A stretch of 64,000 nucleotides of DNA, taken from NCBI GenBank assembly GCA_024281055.1, contig JAMXLF010000013.1:39124-103123 (forward strand). The letters run 5' to 3'. The stretch is from Geobacteraceae bacterium. Its GTDB lineage: Bacteria; Desulfobacterota; Desulfuromonadia; Geobacterales; Geobacteraceae. Positions 9,542 to 18,376 of this stretch are shown here, piece after piece (within the stretch, counting starts at the first letter, position 1; each line of letters opens with the position of its first letter). The notes under the pieces are model-generated. The model was not told the DNA's origin. It ran no database searches and worked only from the letters and a program-made list of their open reading frames with translations. A program made the position numbers and the translations under genes.

Positions 9542-9598
9542 ATGAGAGTTTCTTATATTATCGTGACGAAAGATCCCCGCTTTGAAATGGAGGTGTGA
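9542..9598 (+). pseudogene. 18-codon ORF resembling a GT2 N-terminus
   Basis: The peptide MRVSYIIVTKDPRFEMEV resembles the first beta-strand of GT2 glycosyltransferases. It starts 2 bases after the stop of the hydrolase-like gene and its TGA overlaps the start region of the next gene. It could be a stub of a deleted glycosyltransferase or a coupling peptide. It is too short to be certain. Confidence 0.25.
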
Positions 9599-9600
9599 TG

Positions 9601-11604
9601 ATGGAGCCTGTAATAAACGCTCCGAGAGAAGTTGAGGCCGATGTAGTTCGGTCGGGACCGTCGGTTCTTTGCTCTGCATATGAAAAGATCGAATTGGTGT
9701 CCAGAGACTACATCAACATGTCAGTGTTGTTTTTCTGTTCACTGCTCGTCCACAGCTTCTTTATCATAAGAGGTCTTGGTGAAGCTGACGCTGGAAGGTT
9801 GTTGCAGTGTGCGGTTTTGTGGCACGTGACCGGCGACGCAGCAGCCGCGTATTCGCGTGTTAGCCCCCTCTACGTAAACTTCATGAAGCTATTACTCGAT
9901 TGGGATGTTTCAATTGCGTCAATCCCGACATATCTGAACTGGTTTAATGTTTTCATGAGCAGCATGGCGATCTTCCCGGTATACTGCTTCTGGAAGATGA
10001 TATTCAATCGGAACGTTGCGCTCTGGGGAACAATTTTCCTTTTGTTTTCTCCCTCTTTCTGGCTGGCATCCATCTATGGGATGCCGCATCTTCCCGCCTT
10101 TGTTTTTCTTTCTTTAGCGCTGCTGTTTTTTCTTCTTGCCCTCGAAGATGACGGCAAGGTCACTATCAGCTTGTACCTCTTGTCTCTGGTTTCGATGATG
10201 GTCGCCTGTACCTTCAAGGCCGACATCTTCCTCTGCGGGTCGGCTTTTGGAGCAGTAGTGCTGCTCAAAAAGAAGCTGTCTGTAAAAACCGCTGTATTGG
10301 CGGTAATACCAGCCATTTTGGGAGTCGCCTCTCCGATCGTTTATTATAAATTCATTGCCCTGCCTGATGTCTCGACCTCTGCATTCGCTAATCAGTGGTC
10401 TGACCAGTACCTTTTCACCATCAAAGCCTTCCTTAACCGCAAAAATCTCTTGGTTCTCCCTCATGTCAACGGCCCTGTCATCTTTTACACTGCTTTGACC
10501 GCGGCGCTCATAGTATCAGTAATTTGCAAGAAGCAGAGATGGTTGATCCTTGCCGTCCTTATTTGGATACTTCCAACAGAAATATGGTGGGGGTTCAGGG
10601 ATGGCAACTCTTCTCGCCACATGATGATGGCATTTTCAATCTTCCCCTACCTGTGTGGTTTGTTGCTTTTCGCTATCATTCCTCAAACGAAATACAAATT
10701 TCTTCCCCACTTAGCATGTTTTTTCTTTCTAATTCTTAACTATTATTCTACTGAAGCAAGCGGGGACGGCGTAATTTATCCGAGCACACAAATTTTTTCC
10801 TCCAAACGCCTGCTGCAAAAAGTAATCTTGGACCAGCACAAAAGAGCAAAGGATTTCGTTGCGCTAAAAGCAGAAAAAAAAGCCTTCATAGGAGGAGCAA
10901 CAAATCCGTATACACTGTATGAGGTGTTCAACAATGCCACGGAGATACATTTCCCAAACAGAGCAAACCTCTTCGAAGTCAAAAAAGAATCGGGTATCAT
11001 GGAGACCGTTCTTTGGAGGGAAATCCCGTCAAACAATGCGGCTGAAGAAGCGGCTAGGCTGAAAAAGGAAGGGTGGGCGGTTTGGTCTCAGGAATTCGAC
11101 CTTGCTCAGCTGGATGAAAACTCCATGGACGAGGACCTGCGTTCCCCTTCGGTTAATCTCGTGAAAATTTCCAACCCCGGATTCGAAACCTGGGAGGGCA
11201 GCTTACCATCGGGTTATACAGTCAGGGATGGGGGCATCGTCCGTAAGACTACAGCGAACCCTTATGAAGGAAATGCTGCTTTGGAATTGTCTACGGGCCA
11301 GAAGCTGAGCTACCTGTATCAGAACATCGCCCTTGATCCCTCATTTGGTGGGAAAAAAGTGATCGTTTCGACGATGGCTAAAGCTGACAGGGATCGAGCC
11401 GTTGTCTGGGTATACACCGTCATCAATGGTGTCCAGAGCAAAACCCTCTACGGAGCTCCGCACCCCGGAGATGGGAAGTGGCATCGCATAGGTGTTGCGC
11501 TTCAATTACCGGAAAAAACTCCAGAAGGCCGCCTTTGCTTCGTGCTGGAAGGTGAGCCCTCCAACGCCATCGAGTTTGACGACGTGAAGATGTATACCAA
11601 ATAA
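9601..11604 (+). CDS. GT-C type membrane glycosyltransferase with C-terminal beta-domain
   Basis: A 667-residue protein. After a roughly 40-residue cytoplasmic tail come about nine to ten hydrophobic helices (residues about 45-390). A conserved acidic RGLGEADAGR in the first periplasmic loop matches the position of the catalytic Asp in PMT/ArnT-like GT-C enzymes. From about residue 520 (nt 11158 on) a periplasmic beta-rich domain runs NPGFETW to FDDVKMYTK and is homologous to the lipoprotein at 14961-15635. The ATG at 9601 lies 6 bases after GGAGGT; GTG 9595 and ATG 9598 are alternatives. GC is lower than in the neighbours, suggesting separate acquisition. It likely transfers a sugar from a polyprenyl-phosphate carrier to the glycan or a protein in the periplasm. 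Confidence 0.75.
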   Translation: MEPVINAPREVEADVVRSGPSVLCSAYEKIELVSRDYINMSVLFFCSLLVHSFFIIRGLGEADAGRLLQCAVLWHVTGDAAAAYSRVSPLYVNFMKLLLDWDVSIASIPTYLNWFNVFMSSMAIFPVYCFWKMIFNRNVALWGTIFLLFSPSFWLASIYGMPHLPAFVFLSLALLFFLLALEDDGKVTISLYLLSLVSMMVACTFKADIFLCGSAFGAVVLLKKKLSVKTAVLAVIPAILGVASPIVYYKFIALPDVSTSAFANQWSDQYLFTIKAFLNRKNLLVLPHVNGPVIFYTALTAALIVSVICKKQRWLILAVLIWILPTEIWWGFRDGNSSRHMMMAFSIFPYLCGLLLFAIIPQTKYKFLPHLACFFFLILNYYSTEASGDGVIYPSTQIFSSKRLLQKVILDQHKRAKDFVALKAEKKAFIGGATNPYTLYEVFNNATEIHFPNRANLFEVKKESGIMETVLWREIPSNNAAEEAARLKKEGWAVWSQEFDLAQLDENSMDEDLRSPSVNLVKISNPGFETWEGSLPSGYTVRDGGIVRKTTANPYEGNAALELSTGQKLSYLYQNIALDPSFGGKKVIVSTMAKADRDRAVVWVYTVINGVQSKTLYGAPHPGDGKWHRIGVALQLPEKTPEGRLCFVLEGEPSNAIEFDDVKMYTK

Positions 11605-11731
11605 CCCGAAATTAGAGAGAAAGGGCCTTGAGCAAGTAAGTTGACACGCTTGAAATGCCATTCCCTGCTATAAGAAACGGGACAATCTTATGGCCGTCCG
11701 ACGAAAGGTATTCCCCTAACAAGGAAGAGTT

Positions 11732-12667
11732 ATGATATCAGTAGTGCTTCCCTGCTTTAACGAGCAGGACAACGTTGAGATAGTGCATGACAGTTTGTCA
11801 GCAGTGCTGCCGAAGTTGGACCCTGCCTATGAGATCATCTTCGTCAACGACGGCAGCTCGGACGGCACGGCCCGGAAACTGGCAGAGCTGGCGGCGAAGG
11901 ACCCCCGCGTCCAGACTGTCGAGTTCTCGCGGAACTTCGGGCATCAAGCGGCCATCTGCGCCGGGCTCGACCTGGCCTCGGGCGATGCGGTCGTGATGAT
12001 GGACGCCGACATGCAGCATCCTCCCGAGATGATCCCGGCCCTGGTGGAGAAATGGAAGGAAGGCTTCGACGTGGTCTACACTGTCAGGGTCGATCCCCCT
12101 GACATTGGCTACTTCAAGAAATCAACCTCCAGATTCTTCTATAAGCTCATCAACGTACTCGCCAAGATCGAGCTCCCGGAGAACTCCGCCGATTTCCGAC
12201 TGGTCGACCGGAAGGTGGTGGCGTGCCTTCGCGACCTGAAGGAAACCACCAAATTCTTCAGGGGGCTCATCAGATGGATCGGCTACCGCCAGGTGGGGAT
12301 CTCCTACACCGCAGCGCCACGCCACGCGGGGGTCACCAAGTACACCGTCTGGAAGATGGTGAAGTTCGCCTTCGATGGCATCACCTCCTTCTCGACCTTC
12401 CCGTTGCACATAGCGACCATGGTCGGCTTCGTGGTCTCCGTCCTGAGCTTCGTCTACGCGTCCTACGCCCTCTACATCAAGATCTTTACGAACCTGGCGC
12501 TGCCGGGCTGGGCATCGATCCTCATACCGGTGCTGTTCATCGGGGGGATCCAGCTCATGTGCCTAGGGATCATCGGGGAATACATCGGCCGCATCTACTC
12601 CGAAAGCAAGGCCCGGCCGACCTACATCATCAGAACCATCAACGGAAAGGAACCAAGGGTCGGTTAA
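11732..12667 (+). CDS. GT2 polyprenyl-phosphate glycosyltransferase (GtrB/DPM1-like)
   Basis: A 311-residue protein. VVLPCFNEQDNVE and NDGSSDGT form the nucleotide-binding start of GT2, and DADMQHPPE carries the DXD-type metal motif. The C-terminus has two transmembrane helices (about 225-290), the usual layout of GtrB/ArnC enzymes. These load a sugar onto undecaprenyl phosphate on the cytoplasmic face. The upstream GT-C enzyme is the natural consumer, and the EamA-like protein directly downstream the natural flippase component. The ATG follows AAGGAAG. Confidence 0.9.
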   Translation: MISVVLPCFNEQDNVEIVHDSLSAVLPKLDPAYEIIFVNDGSSDGTARKLAELAAKDPRVQTVEFSRNFGHQAAICAGLDLASGDAVVMMDADMQHPPEMIPALVEKWKEGFDVVYTVRVDPPDIGYFKKSTSRFFYKLINVLAKIELPENSADFRLVDRKVVACLRDLKETTKFFRGLIRWIGYRQVGISYTAAPRHAGVTKYTVWKMVKFAFDGITSFSTFPLHIATMVGFVVSVLSFVYASYALYIKIFTNLALPGWASILIPVLFIGGIQLMCLGIIGEYIGRIYSESKARPTYIIRTINGKEPRVG

Positions 12668-12672
12668 CCATC

Positions 12673-12999
12673 ATGGCCAGTTATCTTTTGGTAGTCGCGG
12701 GAATCGTCGCATCGGCACTGGCGCAGATCTGCATGAAGATGGCGTCGGGCAGCGCCAACAAGCTGCAATGGGCCTTCTTCGTCGGCTCCAGCATCGCAAG
12801 TTACGGCGGGGCCTTCGTGCTGTACTACATCTGCCTCAAGTTCTACCCCATCAGCAGGCTGAGCCCCGTCATGACCATCTCCACCATGCTGCTGGTGGTC
12901 GTCTTCGGCGTCGTCATGAACGAAAAGGTCTACATGAGGCAGAGCCTCGGCATCATCTTCGGGATCGCCTCCATACTCCTCATCGCTTCCGAAAAGTGA
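12673..12999 (+). CDS. Small EamA/SMR-like membrane protein (ArnE-like)
   Basis: A 108-residue protein with four predicted transmembrane helices, the size and layout of ArnE/SMR half-transporters. The SPVMTISTMLLVVVFGVVMNE segment matches helix 3-4 of the EamA superfamily with its conserved Glu. It begins 5 bases after the GtrB-like stop. Together the pair resembles Arn-type systems in which a polyprenyl-linked sugar is made and flipped for a periplasmic GT-C transferase. It probably acts as a homodimer. The ATG at 12673 was chosen over an upstream frame that overlaps the previous gene. Confidence 0.8.
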   Translation: MASYLLVVAGIVASALAQICMKMASGSANKLQWAFFVGSSIASYGGAFVLYYICLKFYPISRLSPVMTISTMLLVVVFGVVMNEKVYMRQSLGIIFGIASILLIASEK

Positions 13000-13083
13000 G
13001 ATTGCAACTGGGTCGGGTGGCTGAATCACTTCGCCAGGAAACTTTTCGCGGGTCCCGGGCCCGCAGATCAGAGGGAAGTCAAA

Positions 13084-14727
13084 ATGGCAGCATCTCCAAC
13101 CACGGTGTCGCAAAAAATCCTTTTATCCTTCCTGTTTCTTTCTTTGCTCCTCACCACTTCCGGCCCGGCCTCCGCCTCCGAAGTACGCAAGTTTCCTTTC
13201 CCGTTCGTCAATATGGTCGCCATCATGTCAGACACTGACCTCTCTGACAAGGACGAGTTCGAGCACATGCACCGTTTTCTCAACACCGAGCAGGACTGCG
13301 GCTCGTTGGGAAGAGGGGTAGGGCTCGACGTCGGCGACACCTTCTGGATGGACCTCTATCACGGCACCGACAAGGACAACTGGCGCATCAATTCGAAGGG
13401 CTGGTCCTGGATCTACTGGCACAACGGCACAAAAAAATACGGCGACCTCATGGAGAGGTACATCCTGGGCGGTTGGATCGACATCCCCCATACGTTCTTC
13501 TCCTACTACATCGGCGCCGACACGGATCTCTCCATCAAGGCCGAGCAGGAGATCTTCCGGACCTGGGGCACCACCTCGGGGCCAAACGTCTTCCGTGAAG
13601 AGGTGGAAAAGGTGCTCGGGGAATGGAAGCGCATCGGCTATCACCCCGTCGCCTGGGCCGATCATGCCAACAATCCCTGGGACGTTATGTTCTACGACAC
13701 CGGCAACCTCCAGCAGGGCGCCGATGCCGGCGACAACGTGGTGGTCCTGAAGCCGTCACAGGTGAAGGTGAAAGAATTGAACGTGATCTGCTTTCCCCCT
13801 ACCGGCGAGGTCTGCCAGGTCTCCAGAGTGGTGTCCGAGGACCATGGCACAGTGCTGCTCCTTAAGAGCCCCTTAAGGCACGCCTACGCACCGGAAGAAG
13901 CGGTCACCATACACGGGGCCGGGCAGGGAGGGCCACGTCTTGGTGCCGTGAAGGGGAGTCCCTACTACTGCATGGACCTGATCCTCAGGTCCGGAATCAA
14001 GTTCTTCTGGATCCGCCCCGGCTGGCAACTCGCCAAGAGGACCGGCTCTGGCAGCCTCGGCTTCGAGAGTTCCATAGCGCCGTTCCAGCTTCCCGACGCC
14101 CACAGGGTATGGGGATTCTACCGGTATTACGAGCAGCCCGAGGCGGATAACGACCACCTGGGACGCTGCGTGGACCGAATCCTCGCAGGGGACGACAAGG
14201 GCGGGCCCCTCCGGCCGGGAACCTACTGCATCGTGACGACCCACCTTGGTTACGGTCGCTTGGAAAACGGCCAACTTGCCCTCGCCGACGAACTCTACAA
14301 GCGCAACGGCAACGGCTGGTTCAACGCGGAGACCGTCAAGGCACTGAGAAGACTTCGGGCCGCCCAGGATAACGGCCGCATTCTTGTGGCCAGGACCTCC
14401 AGGCTGCTCCGGTACAACCTCGTGCAGGACATGCTCTCGAAGTACCATGACAGCAGGTACGGCTACACCAGGGAGTACCGCAACGGCATCGAGTCCATCG
14501 TCATTCACGAGATTCACGACGATGTCTTCGGTGCCTTCAGGCCCGAGCCCGAGGACCTTCGCGGCATTACCTTCTATACCGCTGACCCCGCCAGGACCAG
14601 GATCTTCATAGGAGACCGGCCGGTCTCCCCCTCGCTTCTGCAGGTCAATCCCGCAGACGAAACCGGGCTTCCCAGTATCGGCTTCAAGTGGTTTCCGCCC
14701 GACACCACGGATTACACAAGGAAATAG
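13084..14727 (+). CDS. Secreted protein of unknown function
   Basis: A 547-residue protein with a clear signal peptide (hydrophobic segment about residues 12-28, cleavage near SASA). The mature part opens VNMVAIMSDTDLSDKD, which is reminiscent of the TxD entry of deacetylase-like barrels, and is rich in aromatic residues and Asp. Motifs include WSWIYWHNGTKKYG, a HTFFSYY segment and AWADHANNPWD. I do not recognise a family with confidence. A beta-insert around residues 215-285 separates two halves. Its place among glycan genes suggests periplasmic or extracellular carbohydrate processing; this is inference. Confidence 0.7.
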   Translation: MAASPTTVSQKILLSFLFLSLLLTTSGPASASEVRKFPFPFVNMVAIMSDTDLSDKDEFEHMHRFLNTEQDCGSLGRGVGLDVGDTFWMDLYHGTDKDNWRINSKGWSWIYWHNGTKKYGDLMERYILGGWIDIPHTFFSYYIGADTDLSIKAEQEIFRTWGTTSGPNVFREEVEKVLGEWKRIGYHPVAWADHANNPWDVMFYDTGNLQQGADAGDNVVVLKPSQVKVKELNVICFPPTGEVCQVSRVVSEDHGTVLLLKSPLRHAYAPEEAVTIHGAGQGGPRLGAVKGSPYYCMDLILRSGIKFFWIRPGWQLAKRTGSGSLGFESSIAPFQLPDAHRVWGFYRYYEQPEADNDHLGRCVDRILAGDDKGGPLRPGTYCIVTTHLGYGRLENGQLALADELYKRNGNGWFNAETVKALRRLRAAQDNGRILVARTSRLLRYNLVQDMLSKYHDSRYGYTREYRNGIESIVIHEIHDDVFGAFRPEPEDLRGITFYTADPARTRIFIGDRPVSPSLLQVNPADETGLPSIGFKWFPPDTTDYTRK

Positions 14728-14960
14728 CAGGTTAACCGCCGATCCCCGTTGAACTGCTAGGCCACCCTGCTGGCCGGGCCGGAAAAGTCGCGGCGGGGAT
14801 AAAGGCCGGCAGGAGGTTGTCCGGTGCTAATCCGACCAGCCCCCGTATTGCCCCTGATTCCGCTAGGTTCTAGGATAAAGGGGATAAAATGACTTGATTT
14901 TAAGAAGTGGCGCTTATAAAATATGCTGCCGCAAAGAAAATAACCGGAGGAACGAAAGTA

Positions 14961-15635
14961 ATGAGAAAAAACCTCGTAATCAGCCATGTGCTCTGTCTTC
15001 TTTTGGCTTCGCTGCTGTTCTCTGGCTGCAGCAAGGAACAACCGCCCCAGGAGTCGGCCAAGCCTGCCCCGGCGGCACCGGCTGCTCCTCAGGCAGCAGC
15101 CCCGGCGCCTGCGCCGGCAACCGACCCCAACAAGCCCAGCGAGGCATCGCTGGAAGCGGATCTCAAGTCCGCAACTGTCAGTCTGCTCACCGTCGACAAC
15201 GCCAGCTTCGAGAACTGGGATAAGGGCGTGCCGACCGGTTGGTCGGTAAGGGACCACCAAAAAGTCTCGAAATCCAGCGACGCAACAGACGGCAAGACGG
15301 CCGTCGAGGTCCCCGCCACCAAGAAGGCTCTGAACTACGTGTACCAGAGCGTTCCGGTCACCCCTGCAATGGCTGGCAAGCAGGTTATTGTAACAGCAAT
15401 GGCCAAGGCCTTCGAGCCCGGCAGCACGCTGGCCTGGGGGTATACGGTGCTCAACAAGGTCCAAGGCGAATCGATCCATGGCGTGCAGCACCCCGGCGAC
15501 GGCAAGTGGCACAGGATCGCTGTCGTGATCCCTATACCCGCCGGCCCCGCGGACGGCAAGGTCGCCTTTGTGCTGGAATCCGCCGCTTTCTCAAAGCCGT
15601 CTCTCTTCGACGACGTGAAGGTCTACACCAAGTAA
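14961..15635 (+). CDS. Lipoprotein with the beta-domain of the GT-C enzyme
   Basis: A 224-residue lipoprotein. The signal peptide ends in the lipobox LLFSGC (Cys23), followed by an Ala/Pro-rich spacer (about 30-75). The rest (NASFENW to FDDVKVYTK) aligns along its length with the C-terminal domain of the membrane glycosyltransferase ending at 11604; HPGDGKWHRI is shared exactly. The fold looks like a carbohydrate-binding jelly roll. The ATG at 14961 has GGAGG 10 bases upstream; a GTG at 14907 would spoil the signal peptide. It may hold or present the glycan at a membrane. Confidence 0.8.
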   Translation: MRKNLVISHVLCLLLASLLFSGCSKEQPPQESAKPAPAAPAAPQAAAPAPAPATDPNKPSEASLEADLKSATVSLLTVDNASFENWDKGVPTGWSVRDHQKVSKSSDATDGKTAVEVPATKKALNYVYQSVPVTPAMAGKQVIVTAMAKAFEPGSTLAWGYTVLNKVQGESIHGVQHPGDGKWHRIAVVIPIPAGPADGKVAFVLESAAFSKPSLFDDVKVYTK

Positions 15636-15812
15636 ATCTGCATGGGCTGCACCGGCCCTCTCCGAGGAGGGCCGGCGTCTCCCCAGCCTGCGTGCGGTCC
15701 CCCCACTGCCAAGGGCCGCACTTGGCCCCTACGCCCTGCCACTTCGGTTTGTGCCGCCCGGGGCCAACCGATTCGGACCACCATCCGAGCTGCCGCCGCA
15801 GCAGGAGGTACA

Positions 15813-17795
15813 GTGGCCACCGACCTGAAGCCCACCCTTCTTCTTGCCATACTGCTGTTTACCGGCCTTGGCAGTGCAGCCACCTCTTGGGGCTACGCGC
15901 CCCCGACCTCGTTCATAGCCTACGCCGACCGGATGGACGCCAAGTATTTTCCCGTCTTTTTGCGCTCCTTCGAAATCCTGAAAAAGGGCGATGTTGACAG
16001 ATTGCACGAGTATTTCCACGAGGATATTTTCCGCGCCAACACCTCGAGGCAGCGGGTTTCCTTTGAAAGTAACGGCTCGGCACCGTCGGACATCATCTAC
16101 CATGACACCTACGCACTTTTTCCGCAGGGCTACCCGGTCCGTTTCCCCGTCCAATGGCGCGCCAACCCCAAGAACGACCTCTCCTGGTCTTTCGACTTCC
16201 AGAGCCTGGTCTGGCTTGACGACTACCTATCCAAGGGAGAGAGGGGCGACTACGCCTCGGCCGCCAAGGCCTTCCGGGTCATGTCCGACTGGATCCGGGC
16301 CAACCCGGCCTGGCCCACCGACAATCCCCTCATGTACGACGAGCACTGCTGTGTCCTGAGGCTGGAAGCATTCTACCGGGCGCTGCGGATTTACCAGAAA
16401 TCCCCCTATCGCGACGACGAATTCCTGAACCAGCTGCTGTGTGGCATCCTCAATCACCTCTCGCTGCTAGCCACGGAGGAGCTGTTCCACTGGCACAACC
16501 GGATGATCATCGTCGACTCAAGACTGATCAAAATACTGGACGGATTCTATGAGTTAAAAGGAAGGGACGAACTGCTGAAACTGGCAGTGGAGCGCTTCAG
16601 TGAGGAGCTGCGGGCGGAGTATTCCCCGGAAGGAGTCCACAATGAACACTCGAGCTGCTACCACATCTACGTCAACTCCGCGCTGGTTGAATTGGTCGAC
16701 TACCTCAAAAAGAAGGGAGATGCCCCCGCTGACCTCGTGGAGCTCCAAGAACGCTCGGCCGACTTTTATGCATACATACTGAAACCCGACGGCTCCTGGC
16801 CGGACTTCGGCGACTGCTCGGATGGGGGGAAGTACGTGATGACGGGGACGCTGGGTGAGGATTATTTCCGCCGACACCCGGAGGTAAGGTACGCCCTGAC
16901 GTCGGGGCGCGAGGGGAGAAGGCCGCTGCATCCGATCCGAGTCTTCCCGCAATCGGGCTACGCGGTGTTCAGGGACGTCTGGCCGGCAAAGACCTACGCC
17001 GCGGTGAAGTCGGAGTTCCACTCCGACGCACACTACCACGAGGACGAGACTTCTTTCGTGCTAAGCGCCTTTGGGCACGATCTCATCGTCGACCCCGGCA
17101 TCTACAGCTACAACCGCGACCCTTTCGGCAGCTACATGAGGAGTTCGGCGGCGCACAACATTCTTGCAGTGGACGACCGGGATTTCGAGAGGGACTGGGG
17201 GATGGTTGGCCTGGCGGGGATCACCCGCTTTCATGTAGCGGCGGACGAGACATCGGGGATGGTAGAACTCACCCACCCCCACTACGAGAAGATCGAGGTC
17301 GGGGTGTTCAGGCAGTTCGGCCAGCTCGCCCCCGGCAGCTATGTTGTGAGAGACCTGCACGAGTCCAAAACGACCCGGGTGTACTCCCAGTTGTTCCACC
17401 TCGCGCCGGGAGCCTCGGTGCGAAAGACGGGACAGAATACCTTCGCGGTGAGTTGGAAGGGATACCCCTACGTGCTTTGGTTCAGGAGCGTCTTCGATTC
17501 CTTTGACGTCATAGAGGGAGCCATCGCTCCGATTCAGGGATGGTACTTCCCATCATACGGGGTCAAAACTGCGGCCCCGGTGCTGAAGCTCGACCGGGTC
17601 GGCGACAGCGGCAGTTTCGAGACCCTCATCGCCTTACTTCCGGAAGGCACCGCTCCCGAATGGGAGAAACTCGCCCGGCAGTCCTCAGAGCTGTCGGAGT
17701 CGCTCGCGGCTCACCCCAGACGTTCCCTCCAGCGAGAAGTGTCACCTCCCGAACTGACCCCGCCCAGAAAGAGAAACAAAACGTCAGGGCGCTGA
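15813..17795 (+). CDS. Heparinase II/III-like secreted polysaccharide lyase
   Basis: A 660-residue protein starting at GTG 15813 after AGGAGG, with a signal peptide of about 23 residues. The N-terminal two thirds is an alpha/alpha-toroid region. HEDETSFVLSAFGHDLIVDP and SYMRSSAAHNILAVDD form the conserved heparinase II/III beta-domain motif, with candidate catalytic Tyr and His nearby. These enzymes cleave uronic-acid-containing polysaccharides by beta-elimination. In a synthesis locus such a lyase usually trims or releases polymer, as AlgL does for alginate. The 57 codons upstream in frame lie in the intergenic region and lack a start site. Confidence 0.82.
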   Translation: MATDLKPTLLLAILLFTGLGSAATSWGYAPPTSFIAYADRMDAKYFPVFLRSFEILKKGDVDRLHEYFHEDIFRANTSRQRVSFESNGSAPSDIIYHDTYALFPQGYPVRFPVQWRANPKNDLSWSFDFQSLVWLDDYLSKGERGDYASAAKAFRVMSDWIRANPAWPTDNPLMYDEHCCVLRLEAFYRALRIYQKSPYRDDEFLNQLLCGILNHLSLLATEELFHWHNRMIIVDSRLIKILDGFYELKGRDELLKLAVERFSEELRAEYSPEGVHNEHSSCYHIYVNSALVELVDYLKKKGDAPADLVELQERSADFYAYILKPDGSWPDFGDCSDGGKYVMTGTLGEDYFRRHPEVRYALTSGREGRRPLHPIRVFPQSGYAVFRDVWPAKTYAAVKSEFHSDAHYHEDETSFVLSAFGHDLIVDPGIYSYNRDPFGSYMRSSAAHNILAVDDRDFERDWGMVGLAGITRFHVAADETSGMVELTHPHYEKIEVGVFRQFGQLAPGSYVVRDLHESKTTRVYSQLFHLAPGASVRKTGQNTFAVSWKGYPYVLWFRSVFDSFDVIEGAIAPIQGWYFPSYGVKTAAPVLKLDRVGDSGSFETLIALLPEGTAPEWEKLARQSSELSESLAAHPRRSLQREVSPPELTPPRKRNKTSGR

Positions 17796-17850
17796 TGCGT
17801 CGGGCCTTCCTGCCTGTGCTGCCGAGGATTTATCTTTAACTCCGTTGCGG

Positions 17851-18000
17851 TCAGCTCTTCCGGAGCAGCAAGCCCATCTCACCGATATTGAACTTCAGGC
17901 TGCGATCCGCCGTTACCGCTTCGAAAGCACCCCTGGCAATCTTCAGCGACGGTAGTTTCAGGAGCAGATGGTTAAGCAGGATGCTCGACGTACGAGCCAT
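17851..18000 (-). other. Short ORF of unclear status
   Basis: A 49-codon frame beginning MARTSSILLNHLLLKLPSLK and ending GEMGLLLRKS. It has a plausible protein composition but no clear ribosome binding site, and an in-frame stop lies about 20 codons upstream. It could be the tail of a decayed gene between the lyase and the Cys-rich protein. The rest of 17796-18048 shows nothing else. Confidence 0.2.
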
Positions 18001-18048
18001 TCGCGGTGGGGTGTTCGTCACCAGTATTATGATACTCCTTGGACTTGA

Positions 18049-18354
18049 TTACTTCGCCTGGGGCGGAAGGGTTGGGCTCGAAGTGCTCGCATTCGTATCC
18101 GAACTCGCATTCGAGCCCCCCTGCGAACTCCCCTGGGAGCAGCCCACGTAGCAGAACCTGAGCGCCGCTTCGCAGGTGCCCCTGGTTGCAGAACTCTGCT
18201 TTTTCACCTCAACGTCCTTGTCATCCCCCATGCATGCCGCGAAAGCTTGATTGCAGGAGGTTCGGCAGTCCAGATATACATCCGCGTGCGCCCCCTGCGG
18301 CGCAAAACTGACAAGCAGGGCGCAAAGCATGACGGTCACGAAACTTCTTTTCAT
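18049..18354 (-). CDS. Small secreted Cys-rich protein
   Basis: A 101-residue protein with an N-terminal signal peptide (about 24 residues, cleavage after AHA). The mature part has a spaced cysteine pattern (DCRTSCNQAFAAC, then TCEAALRFCYVGC) that could form three disulphides or a helical hairpin, followed by a Ser/Asn/Thr-rich tail. The ATG at 18354 has GGAGAG 8 bases upstream. It lies 22 bases after the stop of the large fibre-like protein on the same strand and is probably co-transcribed with it. No family recognised. Confidence 0.65.
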   Translation of the reverse strand: MKRSFVTVMLCALLVSFAPQGAHADVYLDCRTSCNQAFAACMGDDKDVEVKKQSSATRGTCEAALRFCYVGCSQGSSQGGSNASSDTNASTSSPTLPPQAK

Positions 18355-18376
18355 CTCACACTCTCCTTTTCCCGGG

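Noticed and set aside
14728..14960. A possible sigma54 site before the lipoprotein gene
   Set aside because: The GG and GC elements are about 15 bases apart instead of 10, so it fails the consensus.
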